Counted from the first letter of the stretch, positions 24,625 through 36,694 are shown. The stretch: 64,000 nt of DNA from Aselliscus stoliczkanus (GCA_033961575.1 CM066733.1:104065921-104129920); one strand, 5' to 3'. Notes: a model not told the origin generated them from the sequence alone. Numbers and translations are program-made.

Positions 24625-25520
24625 GAATTAGTATGTAACAAAATTTCCCCTGTTTGACTATGTGCTTCATCACAGAGGCTGCCCAGGCTAAAACCTCCTT
24701 CAGTTATTTCATAGAGGCCCCAGGCAATTCCTCTCCTGTCAGGCACTGCTGCTGCCACCATTGTTCTGGGAACCAGTCACCCCTACAGGGCTGCCTGAGC
24801 TGCTCTTGTGGCCATTTTAGGGCACACCGCTCCCCCATACCTCTATTACCCTCATCCAGAATCTTCTTGGTACTAAGGTCAGCCTAGTACCAAGCAGAAT
24901 AAGAGGAAACAACCCTCTCCTCTTTGTTTTACCACGTGTGGGTCCTTAAGAAATTTTACAGAAGTTAATGAAGTAGCATTTGTAGTCTTTATGCACCCAC
25001 AGGATTTGAACCCATTGTAAGTTTGGCCAGGAACAAAGCCAATCCTCCTAAGAGCTCCTTGACCTCCTTGGAAAGGCCTTGAGCCCAGCCAGCCTGCCAG
25101 CTGTGCAGACATCACCAGACCTGCCTGAATATTGAGAGAGGACAGAGTTTGACGTTTTTTCCCCAGGAGGTTTCTTAGCCTCAATGCCAACACATTTCTC
25201 TGGGGCCTTTCCCACCGGATCACAGCTAGCTTTTGACACATGTGACTCCTTCAGCCCCAGAGAGGACAACACCGGTGGAGACAGGCAGGAAATGCAGCTA
25301 GAGCCCAGAAAAAAACAGCTGAGTCTGTAAAATGTCACTGAGGAGATAATAATTGGAAAATGAGTTGTATTTTATTAGTCAGACCACCATTGTACATGTT
25401 ACAGGATGGAATGGCAAAAAAAGTAGAGGAACAGCCAATTCAAAGGCTTAGAGAAATAAAAAAAGAATGTACTGTGTGTTCAGGGACATACATGTCTGCT
25501 TGCTTACATAAGAGGGAGAA
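24625..25520. other. unique sequence, nothing recognised
   Basis: A relatively GC-rich patch lies at 24720-24860. The 120-codon and 96-codon minus-strand frames at 24879-25338 overlap in different registers and carry no domain. Confidence 0.4.
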
Positions 25521-25523
25521 TCA

Positions 25524-25628
25524 AGAGATGACACTGGAGGGCCAGCCGAGTGGCACAGTGGTTAAGTGCTGGCTTGGGAAGCCAGTGGCCCCAGTTCAGG
25601 TCCAGAAAAAAAGAGAGATGACACTGGA
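25524..25628 (+). mobile_element. GGCCGGCC-type tRNA SINE, copy 2 (bare short form)
   Basis: A perfect 15 bp duplication AGAGATGACACTGGA (25524-25538 and 25614-25628) brackets the insert at 25539-25613. It begins GGGCCAGCCGAGTGGCACAG, carries the A-box-like TGGCACAGTGGTTAAG, then GGCTTGGGAAGCCAGTGGCC, and stops after CCCAGTTCAGGTCC with AGAAAAAAAG. It lacks the CACATATGAGGG...GCCCTC segment found in the other copies, so it is the shortest form of the family. It is the only copy in + orientation. Confidence 0.9.
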
Positions 25629-25690
25629 AACTAGTAAGGGTTTAATCACAAGGAGTCTTTTATGCCACATAAAAATTTGTTTTATTGTGG

Positions 25691-25709
25691 TTTTCCTTTT
25701 CTTTTGTTT

Positions 25710-25745
<36 letters not shown>

Positions 25746-25772
25746 TCCTTTTTTTTTGGGGGGGGGGGAGGG
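25691..25772 (+). repeat. (CTTT)n tract with poly(T) and G-run
   Basis: About ten CTTT units (25709-25747), then T's and an 11-base G-run at 25758-25768. One strand is almost all pyrimidine until the G-run begins. Confidence 0.95.
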
Positions 25773-26034
25773 CAAACCTTTGAAGAATTAAACTGGATAA
25801 GTATTTGATCATATTTATCCCTTGGAAAGATTACTGTGCTAATAGTGTAGAGAATAAGTTGAGACTAGATAGACTACAATAGGAAGCGGCAGTAAGATTT
25901 ACATGGGAGAGGCCACAGTATTCAGGACACAGAGGAGGAGATACTGTGGGGACAGAACACTGAGACTCCCTATCCTGAGGCTAGCGCTCCCAGCTGCACA
26001 CCCACTGTGCCATCCCCTCCCCTTGAATGGCTTT

Positions 26035-26396
26035 CACTTCGGTGATGTGGCAAAGGTGAAGGAATGTTGATGTGGGTGAAGTCCCTAATCAGTTGACTAT
26101 GAGTTCATCAAAAGGGAACTTATCCTAGATGGACCCCACCTAATCAGGTAAGCCCTTAAAGATTATTTAGAGGTCAGAAACTAAAAGCAGCATGATTCTC
26201 CTGCTGGTCATAAAGAAGCCAGCTACTCTGTTATGAGAGGGCCTACGAGAAGGTCCCATGGTGAGAACCTGCAGGGACCTCTAGAAGTTGGGAGCCATCA
26301 AACCGAGCCTGGAATCCCGGCCCATATAAACTGTGAGATAATAAATGTACATTATCTTAAACTCCTAAATCTGGGGTGATTGTTATGCAGGAATAT
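26035..26396 (+). mobile_element. MLT1-type MaLR LTR
   Basis: ATCAAAAGGGAACTTATCCT, CCCCACCTAATCAGGTAAGC, GATTCTCCTGCTGGTCATAA, TATGAGAGGGCC and TGTGAGATAATAAATGTACA, ending in GTGATTGTTATGCAG, follow in the order of an MLT1-class LTR. It is a solo remnant with no internal retroviral sequence beside it. Subfamily is uncertain. Confidence 0.75.
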
Positions 26397-26399
26397 TAA

Positions 26400-26850
26400 A
26401 AAAACAGGTATAGCTAGCAGGAGACAAGTAAGTAGCATATTCAGGAGAGAGAATTGACAAGAAGTAGACTTTGAGTTGATGGGAGTGACAAGATGACTCT
26501 GAATTTACTGACTGGGAATGGTAGACAAAAAGTTCTATTCTGGACATGTTGAACTCGCTATATCTGTGGGGCATTCAGGTGGCTATGTCTATAACACAGT
26601 AGGACATCAGGGTCAAAGGAAAGTCAAGGCTCAAGTCTGGGTAAACAGGCCAACTCCAGTGTCCAAATCTGAGGGGACCAAACACAAAGAGGAAGCTTTT
26701 TTTAACTGTTAAGCACATGCTCGACAATAGTCTTGAATGCCAACACACAAGAGGAGAGCTGAGAATGCCCATGAGATAAGACAATTACAAGATGAGGGAA
26801 ATTTAATGTTAGCAAAGTTAAAGATTGAGTTGCAGCAACCACTTTATGTT
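26400..26850. other. unique sequence, nothing recognised
   Basis: No gene or repeat family is recognised. Confidence 0.4.
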
Positions 26851-26854
26851 ATAG

Positions 26855-26945
26855 CACATGTTTTACTTCCCTCATTTGTAAAATGAGAGTAATCAATAAG
26901 GGTAAAATACCTGCCTTGCTTTCCTCACAGGGTTAAAAATTCTCC
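26855..26945 (+). repeat. MIR SINE fragment
   Basis: TCCCTCATTTGTAAAATGAG, AGTAATCAATAAGGGT and TACCTGCCTTGCTTTCCTCA then CAGGGTT follow the 3' half of MIR. Confidence 0.7.
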
Positions 26946-26949
26946 CCTT

Positions 26950-27515
26950 CCTTCCCACTCTGCTACATAAAGACTTGAATGTATAGAGGCCAACCCTTTT
27001 TACCTCTTTGGCCCTAAGGAGATTAGACCTTTACTTTAGTTAGGACCCCAAACTAACCCTGAATTGCTTTGTCAGGTTCCCCTTCACTTCAAGCTAATTC
27101 CTCTGAAAGGAGAAGCATGGAGACAAAAAATGCTTGCCTACCATCTCTAAGTGCCAAGAAGTACAAGAATTTGGAATGCAAAAAAAAGGGAGTCTTGCTT
27201 CTCTTTAAAGACACAGTGTCACTTTGTTTATTTGGTACTTGCTTTACTGGAAAACAGCTGTGAACCAAGAAACAAACGAGAGACCTCTGAGCAGCCAACA
27301 TCTCTACACCACAGATCCCACTCTCATTTATGAACTTTACCAAAAACAGATTTCATGGGGTCATGACTCCGCACCTAGTCTTCCTCTTCAGAAATTCTAA
27401 CAGGTTTCCAAATGAACAGCCTAAAAAGAACAGCAAAATAAAAGAAGAAAACTAGAAAAGGCATTTCAATAACCGGAATTGAGTGACAGCTGATAGCTTT
27501 AAAGCAAGGATGGAA
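26950..27515. other. unique sequence, nothing recognised
   Basis: No gene or repeat family is recognised. The 84-codon minus-strand frame at 27089-27343 overlaps two plus frames and shows no domain. Confidence 0.4.
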
Positions 27516-27517
27516 AC

Positions 27518-27534
27518 GGGGGGGGGGGGGGGGG
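27518..27534 (+). repeat. 17-base G homopolymer
   Basis: An uninterrupted run of 17 G's, rare at this length in mammalian DNA. It may be an assembly-sensitive site. Confidence 0.95.
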
Positions 27535-27670
27535 AATAACTGTAGAAAGCAAACAAAGGAAGTAAAAATTACTGCAGCTTAGGATCATTTAGTGCTGAAC
27601 AAAAATATTCTAAATACTACAAGAGACCCCTGAGGGCATTAGAGCTCATTGTGATGGCCTAAACCATCAT

Positions 27671-27935
27671 AAAAAAGTTAACATTTGGAGCTCGATGCCC
27701 AGCCCGAGCTGGGCTGCCACTAAGCTGCCAACAGGTGGCAGGATAGCTCAGCTAAAAAAAAAAAAAAAAAGTTAACATTTGGTAATGGTGTCAGATGGGT
27801 ACTAAATTTATCAGGATGACCACCTCTTATGTAAGTTATATAAATGTCTAATCACTATGTTGTACACCTAAAACTAATATATTTCATGTCAATTGTAACT
27901 GAAAAATAAAAAACTTTGTTTAAAAAATTATATTT
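27671..27935 (+). mobile_element. L1 (L1MA-like) 3' terminus, interrupted by a SINE
   Basis: After a SINE insertion (27689-27770) the sequence resumes as TTGGTAATGGTGTCAGATGG, GACCACCTCTTATGTAAGTT, ATGTCTAATCACTATGTTGT and ACACCTAAAACTAATATA, then TGTCAATTGTAACTGAAAAA. This is the well-known terminal block of L1MA-class elements. The 5' limit is unclear. Confidence 0.85.
27673..27782 (+). mobile_element. second-family SINE (GGATGGCTCAGCT type), short copy, nested in L1
   Basis: A perfect 16 bp duplication AAAAGTTAACATTTGG (27673-27688 and 27767-27782) brackets an 82 bp insert. It contains AGCCCGAGCTGGGCTGCCAC, TAAGCTGCCAACAGGTGGCA and GGATAGCTCAGCT followed by a pure A tail. The same body occurs at 51104-51257. 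It lacks the tRNA-like head and is probably 5'-truncated. It post-dates the L1 it interrupts. Confidence 0.92.
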
Positions 27936-28014
27936 GATATAGTCTAAAAAGGCCAAGACATTCATAACATACACTAATAATAAGAGGTGACTATGGCTTC
28001 ATCCATTTTGTCTT

Positions 28015-28140
28015 TAAAAAGCATTCCTGAGGAGCAGCTGTGTGTCAGGCAGTGTTCGAAGCTCGAAGGCATACAGGAACGAGAATGGGATAGTGTCAGT
28101 CTTGAATGCCCTCAGTTATCTGGGAAGCTCAGCAATTCAG
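28015..28140 (-). repeat. L2-like fragment
   Basis: GCTGTGTGTCAGGCAGTGTT, then TACAGGAACGAGAATGGGAT and TGCCCTCAGTTATCTGGGA, resemble the antisense L2 3' region. Confidence 0.4.
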
Positions 28141-28569
28141 AAAGATTCATTCTCTGCAAGGTGTCCTTTGGAGAGCCCTTAGAGAGAACATTTATTAAAG
28201 TATCAAGTTTCTTGGAAAACCTGAATAGTTCACACTTCAGTTGGCAAAATCAGGTCTATTTTATCTACAGTGGATTGACCGCTTTTGTTGAAATAAAACA
28301 AGAAGGAAATGTAAATGTAAGTCTCCCAGTATAATGGCTACCTACCCTTTGGCTGTATATAAAAAACCATCTTCAGGAGCTGTCACGATTTTTAACAACA
28401 TCCAGACAAGGGTGCTTTTGTGTACTTTAGAGTGCATGATAATTGTTTTAAGCCCCAAAAGTGTTGAAGTTAAAAGCAAGAGGTAACTTACAGCCAGAAA
28501 AAAAACCTGGCTCTTTCTGACCAATATCTTATACCATCTTTTTGGAATCCCACAAAATATATTTTAAAC

Positions 28570-28712
28570 CAGTGCTGTTCAGAATCCCAGTTGAGTCAGA
28601 ATCCCAGATTTCTGGGCCACACCACAGATCTACTGGGGGTAGAATCTCTGGGATGGTATCCATATTTTTAAAAATTTCTCCAGGTGATACTGACAGGCAA
28701 CTAGAACTGCTT
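28570..28712 (+). mobile_element. MER5A-like hAT element
   Basis: It starts CAGTGCTGTTCAGAATC, followed by CCAGATTTCTGGGCCACACC, ACAGATCTACTGGGGGTAGA and TTCTCCAGGTGATACTGACA, in MER5A order. The 3' terminal repeat is eroded. Confidence 0.7.
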
Positions 28713-28719
28713 ATATTCT

Positions 28720-29740
28720 AAAATTCCATTGTTTTCCATGTATCTTATGCCAAAATAGCTAAATAAATAATTCCCCAATAAATATTATACCATAGTCCAA
28801 ATTCAATGAAAAGAAAACTCCACATTTTTTATATTAAAATTTAATCTTGTTACTGAAGAGAAAAATCAGTAACAAGAGAAATTTAATTCATAGTATTTTT
28901 TTCATAATTTTGAGGTCTGCAGATTAGAAAGATGAGGGACTAAACTAAAAAAAAAAATTTCAAACACAATTATATTTTGGCTCTATCATCTTTATGTCAT
29001 CATGCATGAACACTTAGGATATTAATAATAAAGTCACCAGGAACCTGAAACTTTTGTTTTAAAAACAGTCTATGAAATAAAGCTAGTCAGTCTTTAGAAA
29101 TAATGCCAAGTTTCTCTCACTCTCTCTTTCTCACCCTCCCTCCCTCTCTCTCTCTCTCTCATGCCATTTAAGTTTTCTGCTTTTGCAGACCCAAATATAA
29201 TGTGAGGATGAAAGAAGAAAGATGTTGAAGCCAGAAACAGTACCATAACAGGATTTAGGGATGCAGTGGAACGTAATGGGCCACAGACAGTGACATTGTA
29301 TGTAATTAAGATGTCTAGGGTTTATTTCAGCCCCCAGGGGACAGTTGCAAAATATATAGCTGTTGATAACAATGGTTAAATAACAATAATCTAACTTCTT
29401 CTTGGATCTCAGAGGTTTTTCTTTTTTATGCTAAGTGACTATTGCTTGGAAAACTCCAAGAACAAGTTAATGAAGGAAAGGTTACTGTACTTAGGACCAA
29501 ATATTAACTTCCAAGCTAGAAGGTCAGGCGATTTCACATACGATTTTTCCTCTCTCAAAAGGGAAATCTCCCCTACTTCCTTTCTCACCAGGAACAAATT
29601 GAAAGACCTGCACTTAAGAAGCTATGGTGACTGGAAAGTACATACTGTTTTTGGCAGGCCAGAGAATCTCATCTGTCCTGGCTTGGTATAAGATCTCCTG
29701 GGAGGTGGAGGTGGGGGGCAGGATCTCCCTGAACACTTGG
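28720..29740. other. AT-rich unique sequence with TC-rich tract
   Basis: An imperfect TC/TCCC tract lies at 29112-29160. No gene is recognised. Confidence 0.45.
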
Positions 29741-29744
29741 TGTG

Positions 29745-30060
29745 AGGAACAAATTGGTGAACCAACATGTACCTTCTATACACAGAGCACTGTGTTAAGA
29801 TCTGCAGGGGATGGATATTTTAACACTATAAGAGCAAGGCTTCTGTCCTCAAGGATATTAAAATATAGCTGGGGAAAATAAATCCACAAACATCAATTAA
29901 GGAATTGTATGCCATAATTCATGATTATGTAATAAATTAATGTCATAGCTGTTCAGAGAAGGAAAATTAAAACGAGAATAATTGGGAAAGACTTCATGGA
30001 ATTCATGCACTTGGGCTTTGAAGGATGCTACCAGCACTCATCTCAAGTGGATATGCAAGG
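29745..30060 (-). repeat. L2-like fragment
   Basis: CAGAGCACTGTGTTAAGATC, CTTCTGTCCTCAAGGATATT, then AGCTGTTCAGAGAAGGAAAA, GGGAAAGACTTCATGGAATT and GGGCTTTGAAGGATG, follow the order of antisense L2. Confidence 0.6.
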
Positions 30061-30504
30061 GGGAGACTTAGCACCCGTACATAGAATTACATGTTTCTAA
30101 ACTGACCCTTATGGTTTTTTTTCTGCGCTTTTTATTTATCTTTATTAATCAAAAAGGAGCATCTCTGCCCATGGCCATGACTTAGAAAATTATATAAAAT
30201 GAGGTTGACGATTGCACAAATTTGGTGTTCTTATTTTCAAGGCAATCTTCAGTCCTTCCTAGATTTGAGGGAGGAGAAAATTGGAAATAGTAAGAGAAAA
30301 GTGGGGAGTCTACTGTAATTAGACAAGCTGGTAACAGAGAGTGATAACTACTAATAATGATGGATGAAGCAGAACAATGAAGGCTCAGCAAGCTGGGCCT
30401 AGTTAATATTGGGAAAATATAACGATCCCGTTTCCTAATAACCTCAGAATGCATCATAGCTCCCAGGAATATACTGTCTCTACTTATTTCAATTTCTTTT
30501 TAAA

Positions 30505-30552
30505 AAAGAAAGGAAGGGAGGAAGGGAGGGAGGGAGGGACAGAGGGAAGGGG
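30505..30552 (+). repeat. purine tract (GGGA)n
   Basis: A run of GGAA and GGGA units on the + strand. Confidence 0.85.
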
Positions 30553-30584
30553 ATTAAAAGAGTAAAATAAAGAAATAAAGATCA

Positions 30585-30720
30585 TTTTATTCATTCATTC
30601 ATTTACTCGAAAATTTTTCATTGCACACCTACTACTGCTTTTGATGCTAGAGACACAGCTGTGAACAAAAGAAACAAATTTCCTATGATTTTGGAGTGTT
30701 TGTAGCAATGGAAAATCCTC
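30585..30720 (-). repeat. L2 3' end fragment
   Basis: TTATTCATTCATTCATTTAC, then TTCATTGCACACCTACTACT and ATGCTAGAGACACAGCTGTG, follow antisense L2 order. Confidence 0.6.
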
Positions 30721-30729
30721 CCTCTTATG

Positions 30730-32345
30730 ATTCTTAAAAAGAATGAGGCAAACAAAGGTTTGGATATACCTTAGCTCTAACGCTTCATGAGTTAGTGAAA
30801 ATCAACTCAGATTTTTTTTTTTTTTTAAATCTATCCCACAGGGAAAATTCACCTTTCTGACACTAAGTCTAGATATGTAGCCTTTCTCTGCTGGCTCCTT
30901 TTCCTCTCCTTATCTATCTCGTTCGCATCTAATTCTTTTCTGCTGTACATAGCTGGCCCTCCGTGGCTCTTTTTCCATCTCTCTTACCTGGGCTAGAGAT
31001 TCTCTTTTGCTCCATTTACCCCATTTTGTTTATTTTCTCCAAACTCCAAAAGGTCACATACTTAGACAATTGTGAAACCCAAAAGTAAGTTACGTGATTC
31101 CTCCCTCCAGACCAACGATCTGAGGAGCTAAGAGCTAAGGTTCTTGCTTGTCTCTCAGGGCTGGCTCTGTCCTGGGCAGACTCATCAGGACATTGCTGAC
31201 TCATGGGCCTGGTGGCCCTTCAGGGGCTGAAAACATAGGTTCTGGTTTTTGAGCTTGTTCTTTTAAAAGGGAAACCTAAAATCCTTTTCTTTTCTTTAAT
31301 GAGTTATTCTAGCTTTGCTCTGAGACCACAGCTCCTGTTTTATTTTCAGTTGTCTTTTTCCATAACTCCTTTTAGAAATAAAAATGGGAAATGTTGTCTA
31401 GCCCCTAGGAAGAAATATGTACATACATTCAAAAAGCAGTTTCATGCAACCTTAATAACCTGAATTCTATTTCCCTTTCTGTATATGATGGATGAAATTA
31501 CTTTGATTATGCTGGCTTTCCAATTACTCATTCATGTCAAGAAAGCTAGCCCTTGAAACCTAGTCACCTTGTTTATTTCTTCCCCACCTTGCCCTTCACA
31601 ATCAGAAAATCAAAGAGCACTGGAGCTGGAAGGAGCTTCGTGATCCCCAAAGGAAGGATTAAACTTAAAAGTCATACATATTGATTGACCTGAGTTTTCT
31701 AAAATTAAAGCTAAGTAACTGTTTCAATACCAATTTTTAAGCCGTAAAAACTGATTTGGAGTTAGAATTTCAACTCATATGAAAGGTTTGGTAAATATAC
31801 AACCTGGTTGCCAAAGGGTTCCTACTTAATGTATCAGGAAAAGGTTTATTCCCATGTATTCATTTTATTCCTTAATCCAAATTAGTGGTATTCAAATTGT
31901 GCTCCCTGGAACCTGAGGGTCTACCACCCACAGAGGTGAAGGCGGACCAGTTTTGTCCCTCTGCCCCTGCTTTGACCAGAGACCCTCCACATTTTTAAAC
32001 TTTTAGGGCTGGGTTCTCAAATAGAAGTTCATATTAAAGCTATTACCCAAAAACAAAAAAGAAAAGTTTGAAAAAGAAATGAACTTATACAAGTAAAATG
32101 GGGCATAAATAAAATACAGAAGCTACCCATAACCAAAATGTTTTCACAAATACATAGACTGGGGCTAACTGTCGATCCTGGAATCAGCATTGAGCTGACC
32201 TTCTGAAATATAATTCTCCTTGACTGGCTCTTTAGCACCATGTACCAGGGAGGGCTCACCACTAACTGCCCCAGGAGCCAACTCAAAAACCGTAAGCACT
32301 TGTGGCTACTTAGATACAGCTCTACTAACCTGCTGGTAGTTTATA
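30730..32345. other. mostly unique sequence
   Basis: ACTGGAGCTGGAAGGAGCTT near 31620-31640 hints at a small ancient LINE/SINE remnant. No gene is recognised. Confidence 0.4.
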
Positions 32346-32349
32346 CTTG

Positions 32350-32725
32350 CTAGTTTACTTACTCATTCAACAAACACGTAATGAAGGGCTGAAATATTCA
32401 GACATGACGCCTGGAAGCAACAAATTTTAAACTAGTGGGGAAACAGACAAGCCAGCATATTACATTATAGCATGTAAAAACAGGATGGCCATTATTGCAA
32501 TGGGAGATGTACAAGGTGGAGTGGGAGCCCAGAGGAGACACACCCTAGAAGAATGAGGGAGGGCCTCACAAAGAAGCCTCCGCAGCATTCCAGGGCAAAG
32601 CACAACCTGTGAAGGTTGGGAGGGAGTCTGCCTGGACAGGCAAGCAAGTGCCACATCACAAAGAGCCACGCACATGAAGGACTGCATGGTCTAGCCTGTA
32701 GGAAATGGAGAGCCAATAAACCATT
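32350..32725 (-). repeat. L2 fragment
   Basis: TACTCATTCAACAAACACGT at the start, later GAGGGCCTCACAAAGAAGCC, and AGCCTGTAGGAAATGGAGAG then CCAATAAA near the end, follow the order of a reversed L2. Two overlapping minus-strand frames (32460-32728) are shadows of this repeat. Confidence 0.6.
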
Positions 32726-32774
32726 CACTTAGTATTACTGAACAATAAATAATTTGCCCACAATATTTTCCTTC

Positions 32775-32865
32775 CTTTGGTCCATTCATATATTCCACAA
32801 ATATTTCTTGAGTACCAACACTGAGCCAATCACTGCTCCAGCCCTAAAGGAACTTTGACGTCATC
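32775..32865 (-). repeat. L2 3' end fragment
   Basis: TATTCCACAAATATTTCTTG then AGTACCAACACTGAGCCAAT and CAGCCCTAAAGG match the antisense L2 end. Confidence 0.55.
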
Positions 32866-32869
32866 TAAA

Positions 32870-35800
32870 TGTTCCAAGGTTCTGGATCTGCTGCCATCCC
32901 ACACAAACTCCAAGCCCGGCTTTTCAGGGTGAGCCACCCCTTGGATATTTGCTGCAACTGCCCAGTCATTCCCTGAGCAAATACTGTTACCCATAACTGC
33001 ACCTGGCATCTGGCATAGGGATTTTCCACTAAGAATCAGCAATGGAATTTTTTTAAACTGCAGAAATAGATAACACAAGTAAGGAAAAGAGTTAAAAAGG
33101 AGCCTCTTGAAAACATTTAAAATAGCTGCTCAGCATTGAAAATCAGCTTAAGGGATGGCAAATGCAAATGTGAGCTCAGACAGGCCCAGCTCGGTTTTGC
33201 AAATCCTTTGGTAATGAAAATAGATCCACACTTTAATTTTTCAAACCATAAACTTCCCCGAAGCAAGTAAGAAAAGGGAAGAAACAGAAGAGAAACGTTC
33301 TACAAAGAAAGTGGATTTTGCATTTGATGTTTTGATGGAACTCAATCAGGACAGGACTCCCCAAAACTGTGAAGTAGGCTGGGTCATGGCCGGGTACCCC
33401 TGGATCCCATTCTCCATTGTCTGTCAGGAGATTGGGAGCATCCCTTTCTAAGGCCCTTAGCTGCCCAGCATCACCTCATCTCCCGCCCATCCCCACCATC
33501 ACATCAAACCCTGCTATCCGAAAAGGAGACAGCACCTTCATGTACATTAAGGTATAAATGACTGATAACAGCTTTAAAATGCCATTTCTTCTATCAGGTA
33601 TTTGCCTTTTAACAGAGTACAAAATCTCAAGCTGAAGGAAAACTCATATCGATATGAACCTAGTATGAAAATAGTTTGCAGTGTTTTTTGCTATTTCTCC
33701 ACAGGCTCAGAAAGTTACCTGATAGAAAGTCGCTGCTTGATTATTTAACAAGGGAGAAACTAAGATTTACAAACCATTGAGTTACTACCTAGAGTGCTTT
33801 CTGGGTGAAAAAATAAAATAAGGGGCAGCCTATGTGGCTTCTCCAGTGCTTGGGGCCTGCAGATTCCCCCACCATCCCCTCAGGTGGCTTCACAGTGAGT
33901 TTGGAGGTGTTGCATCTTCAAAGGATTCTGTGGATCCTTTTCCCTGCATTCCAAAGGAAAGCTCCCCAACACATTCCCACGGCACAGCATCTCAGCAACT
34001 TCTCTGCCATCCACTGAGCCTCAACACCTTGAACTCAGCTGGGCAAAATGGTGAGGCACTGGGGGGCTCTTCTTCGGGCACTGTATGTCAGCCCTAGAAC
34101 GGGGAAGGGGGTGCTCAGAGGGAGATGCTGCTCCTTATATCTGCTATGCCTGTATTCTTTAGGTTCTCTTGTCAGCAAATCCCTCATTGCTCCAATCCCC
34201 TACTGAAGTGAATAATTCTTTATATTAAGCTTTTCTTGTTCAAGTTAAGTAAATAAAATAAAGCAAAGTCTTTTTCTTTTCCTTGACCTTGACAAGTTAC
34301 CAAATTCTGCTCCCCTCCCCCTGATCCCCTTCCTTCTTCCACCAGCATAAGACATTATTGTTTCTGCAAAACGATTCAGACAAAGCTAGAACCTCTACTC
34401 TTCAGGCCCATGTACAATTTCCTGCCATATAAAGGCACTCAAAGACCTGGGGGCCTCAAAGCTATAATTCTCAGCATGCTACCTTCCTCATGGTTTAGCT
34501 ATTAAAATGGGTTCAAATATCCTAAATTTCCAGGAGTGGGGGAGTTATGAGAAGGATGTAAACTTACTGGGTCAGTTCCTGGCCTTTCCTATGTTGTAAG
34601 AAATCTAGGAAAATAGCCCATGGGGTAAGAAAACAAAATAAGACAAAAAAAGCCTAAGTTTATCTGCTTAGTACATGCTGAAGAATTCAGGAAATGAAGA
34701 CAGACAAATGAAGTATCCTGGTGTTGGAAAAAGTCATGATGAACAGAGAGATTTAGAAATTTAGAGATTTAGAAATTTTCAAGGAGATCTTAATAAGTAA
34801 CACTGTAAAGTGTAAATTAAACTGCTCTTTAATACTTCAAGTGATGCAGGCAAAGATTGAAATTGCCTTTTCGTATGATTGGTGACCATTAAAACACGAG
34901 GCAAGAAAGACACTGGGTTCCTGTCATATTCAACAATCTAGGCGACATAGTTATAATGCTTCAAAACACTTATTCTTTCAACCAACCCTATGAAAGGGCC
35001 CGAGAATTCTACTTCTGAATCTAGGACATTAAATTCCCTAATGTAATCATATCTACCCTCATGAACTAAGCCCCATACCTATCATCCGTCCAGAGGAGGG
35101 GCCTGCTTTCCAACCAACATATCTGTGCATACCCGTCAGGGATGGATGTTCACCATTCTTATATACTGGCCTGTAAACTTCTCTTGAGAGCTTTGATGGC
35201 ATTCCTTCAACATCACAAATGCTTTCTCAACTAATCGGTAAAAGATTATCACTGTATAATAAAGATTACCCTACATGCAATACTAGTGAGTCATCCCCAC
35301 ATGCAAGGTCTTGCCATTGACCCAGGTTTATTTCAAACTAGTTCAAGGAACATGTAGTGAAGCAGTATACCAGTAAATCCAACTCTACCAAAACCAATAA
35401 TGGGATTTGTCCCAATTACTTTGTTCCTAAAGGCAGATGGGGAGTGGGGCACACACCCTCTCGTGCCTTTTGCTTTGTCTTTCCACATTTACTTCCTGGC
35501 CTGGTACCCAAGCAGGTATTCTGCCCATGACCTCCCAAAGGATGGAAAGGCGTGCCCCTCTCCTATCCTTCTACCAGCTCTCTGTATCCACACAGTCTCA
35601 GCTTCAACCCAACTTTCAAACTATTTCAGCCTAGCTCCCCAATACTGGGTTCTCTATATCACATCTTTCTGGGTCATCCACAATCTGTTGTTTTATTTTA
35701 ACTACCTCTGCTGTATCATATTTGGACTAGCCTTAAAAGTAGATTATCCTTCCCACCATTCTTCCTGCCAAGGAGTAGCAATTTGTTTTGTTTCTTACAA

Positions 35801-36690
35801 TCCCATTAATCCATGTACTTCCCGACCCCTAGTATAGAGCCAGGCCATTATTGTCAAGTCTCCACTATGTTTATCATTTTAAACCAAAAGCTCTGATTTT
35901 ATGTCATTATAATTCATCCATTTCCCTAAAGCCCCTTCACAAAAATAAATATATAGTTCATACTGAGTTTATTGCTATCAACTGCTGCCTTTCTCCAAAT
36001 CAGAGGAAACCACGGTAGTGGGTAAGGAAGGAATGCAGGGAAAGCTTTGAGAACAATTTAACGGCGCTAACTCAGATCCCTGTGGCTTGTGGCAATCCCT
36101 GCTGATTGGCTAATTTGCAACATCTATACCCAGTTTCTTGCTCCTTTGGTTTTTAGGTCCTTTCCACTACAGAACATGGAATAATTAAGTATGCACTTTC
36201 CGAGGCTCCTCTACAAATAGGGATAGCCCTATGACACAGCTCTGTCCAATAGGATACAGCAGAAGTCTACTGGGGTAAGGATGGTCCTGGGAAAGTTTTT
36301 GGTTTCCTGATAAGGAAATATAGCAGGCCTTCCTCCATCTACTCCCCCTACCCCTCATCTTTCTGCTTCAAAGATGAATGTAATACCTGGTTCTGGAGCA
36401 GCCATTTTGTGGCTACAAGGCAACAAGTACGACAGAAAGCTTGTCCTGACATTGCCAAGCAGCTGAGCCAACTCGAGCAGCACCTGTCTCCATGAGCCAC
36501 TATAAACTGGGTTTTCTGTCACATACAGGCAAAAGCATTCCTACTTAAACTAGGGCCACCAAATGGCTTTCCTGAACTACCTTGAGAAGTTCATTTATCC
36601 CTTTATCACTTTGAAAAAGAGCCTTTATTTAATAGTCTTTATTTTTCGGAAGAGTAAATAATGTTTCCATTTCGGCATGATGCCAGAAAG
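32870..36690. other. long unique stretch, no gene recognised
   Basis: No interspersed repeat is confidently seen for about 3.8 kb. An exact POU octamer ATGCAAAT lies at 33162-33169. A small direct repeat of GATTTAGAAATTT lies at 34748-34778. The 145-codon + frame at 35400-35837 is among the longest in the window but shows no domain or family resemblance. Confidence 0.45.
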
Positions 36691-36694
36691 GAAT

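Noticed and set aside
35400..35837. 145-codon frame with hydrophobic stretches that could suggest a membrane protein
   Set aside because: The hydrophobicity comes from T-rich codons. There is no start context, family resemblance or supporting exon structure.
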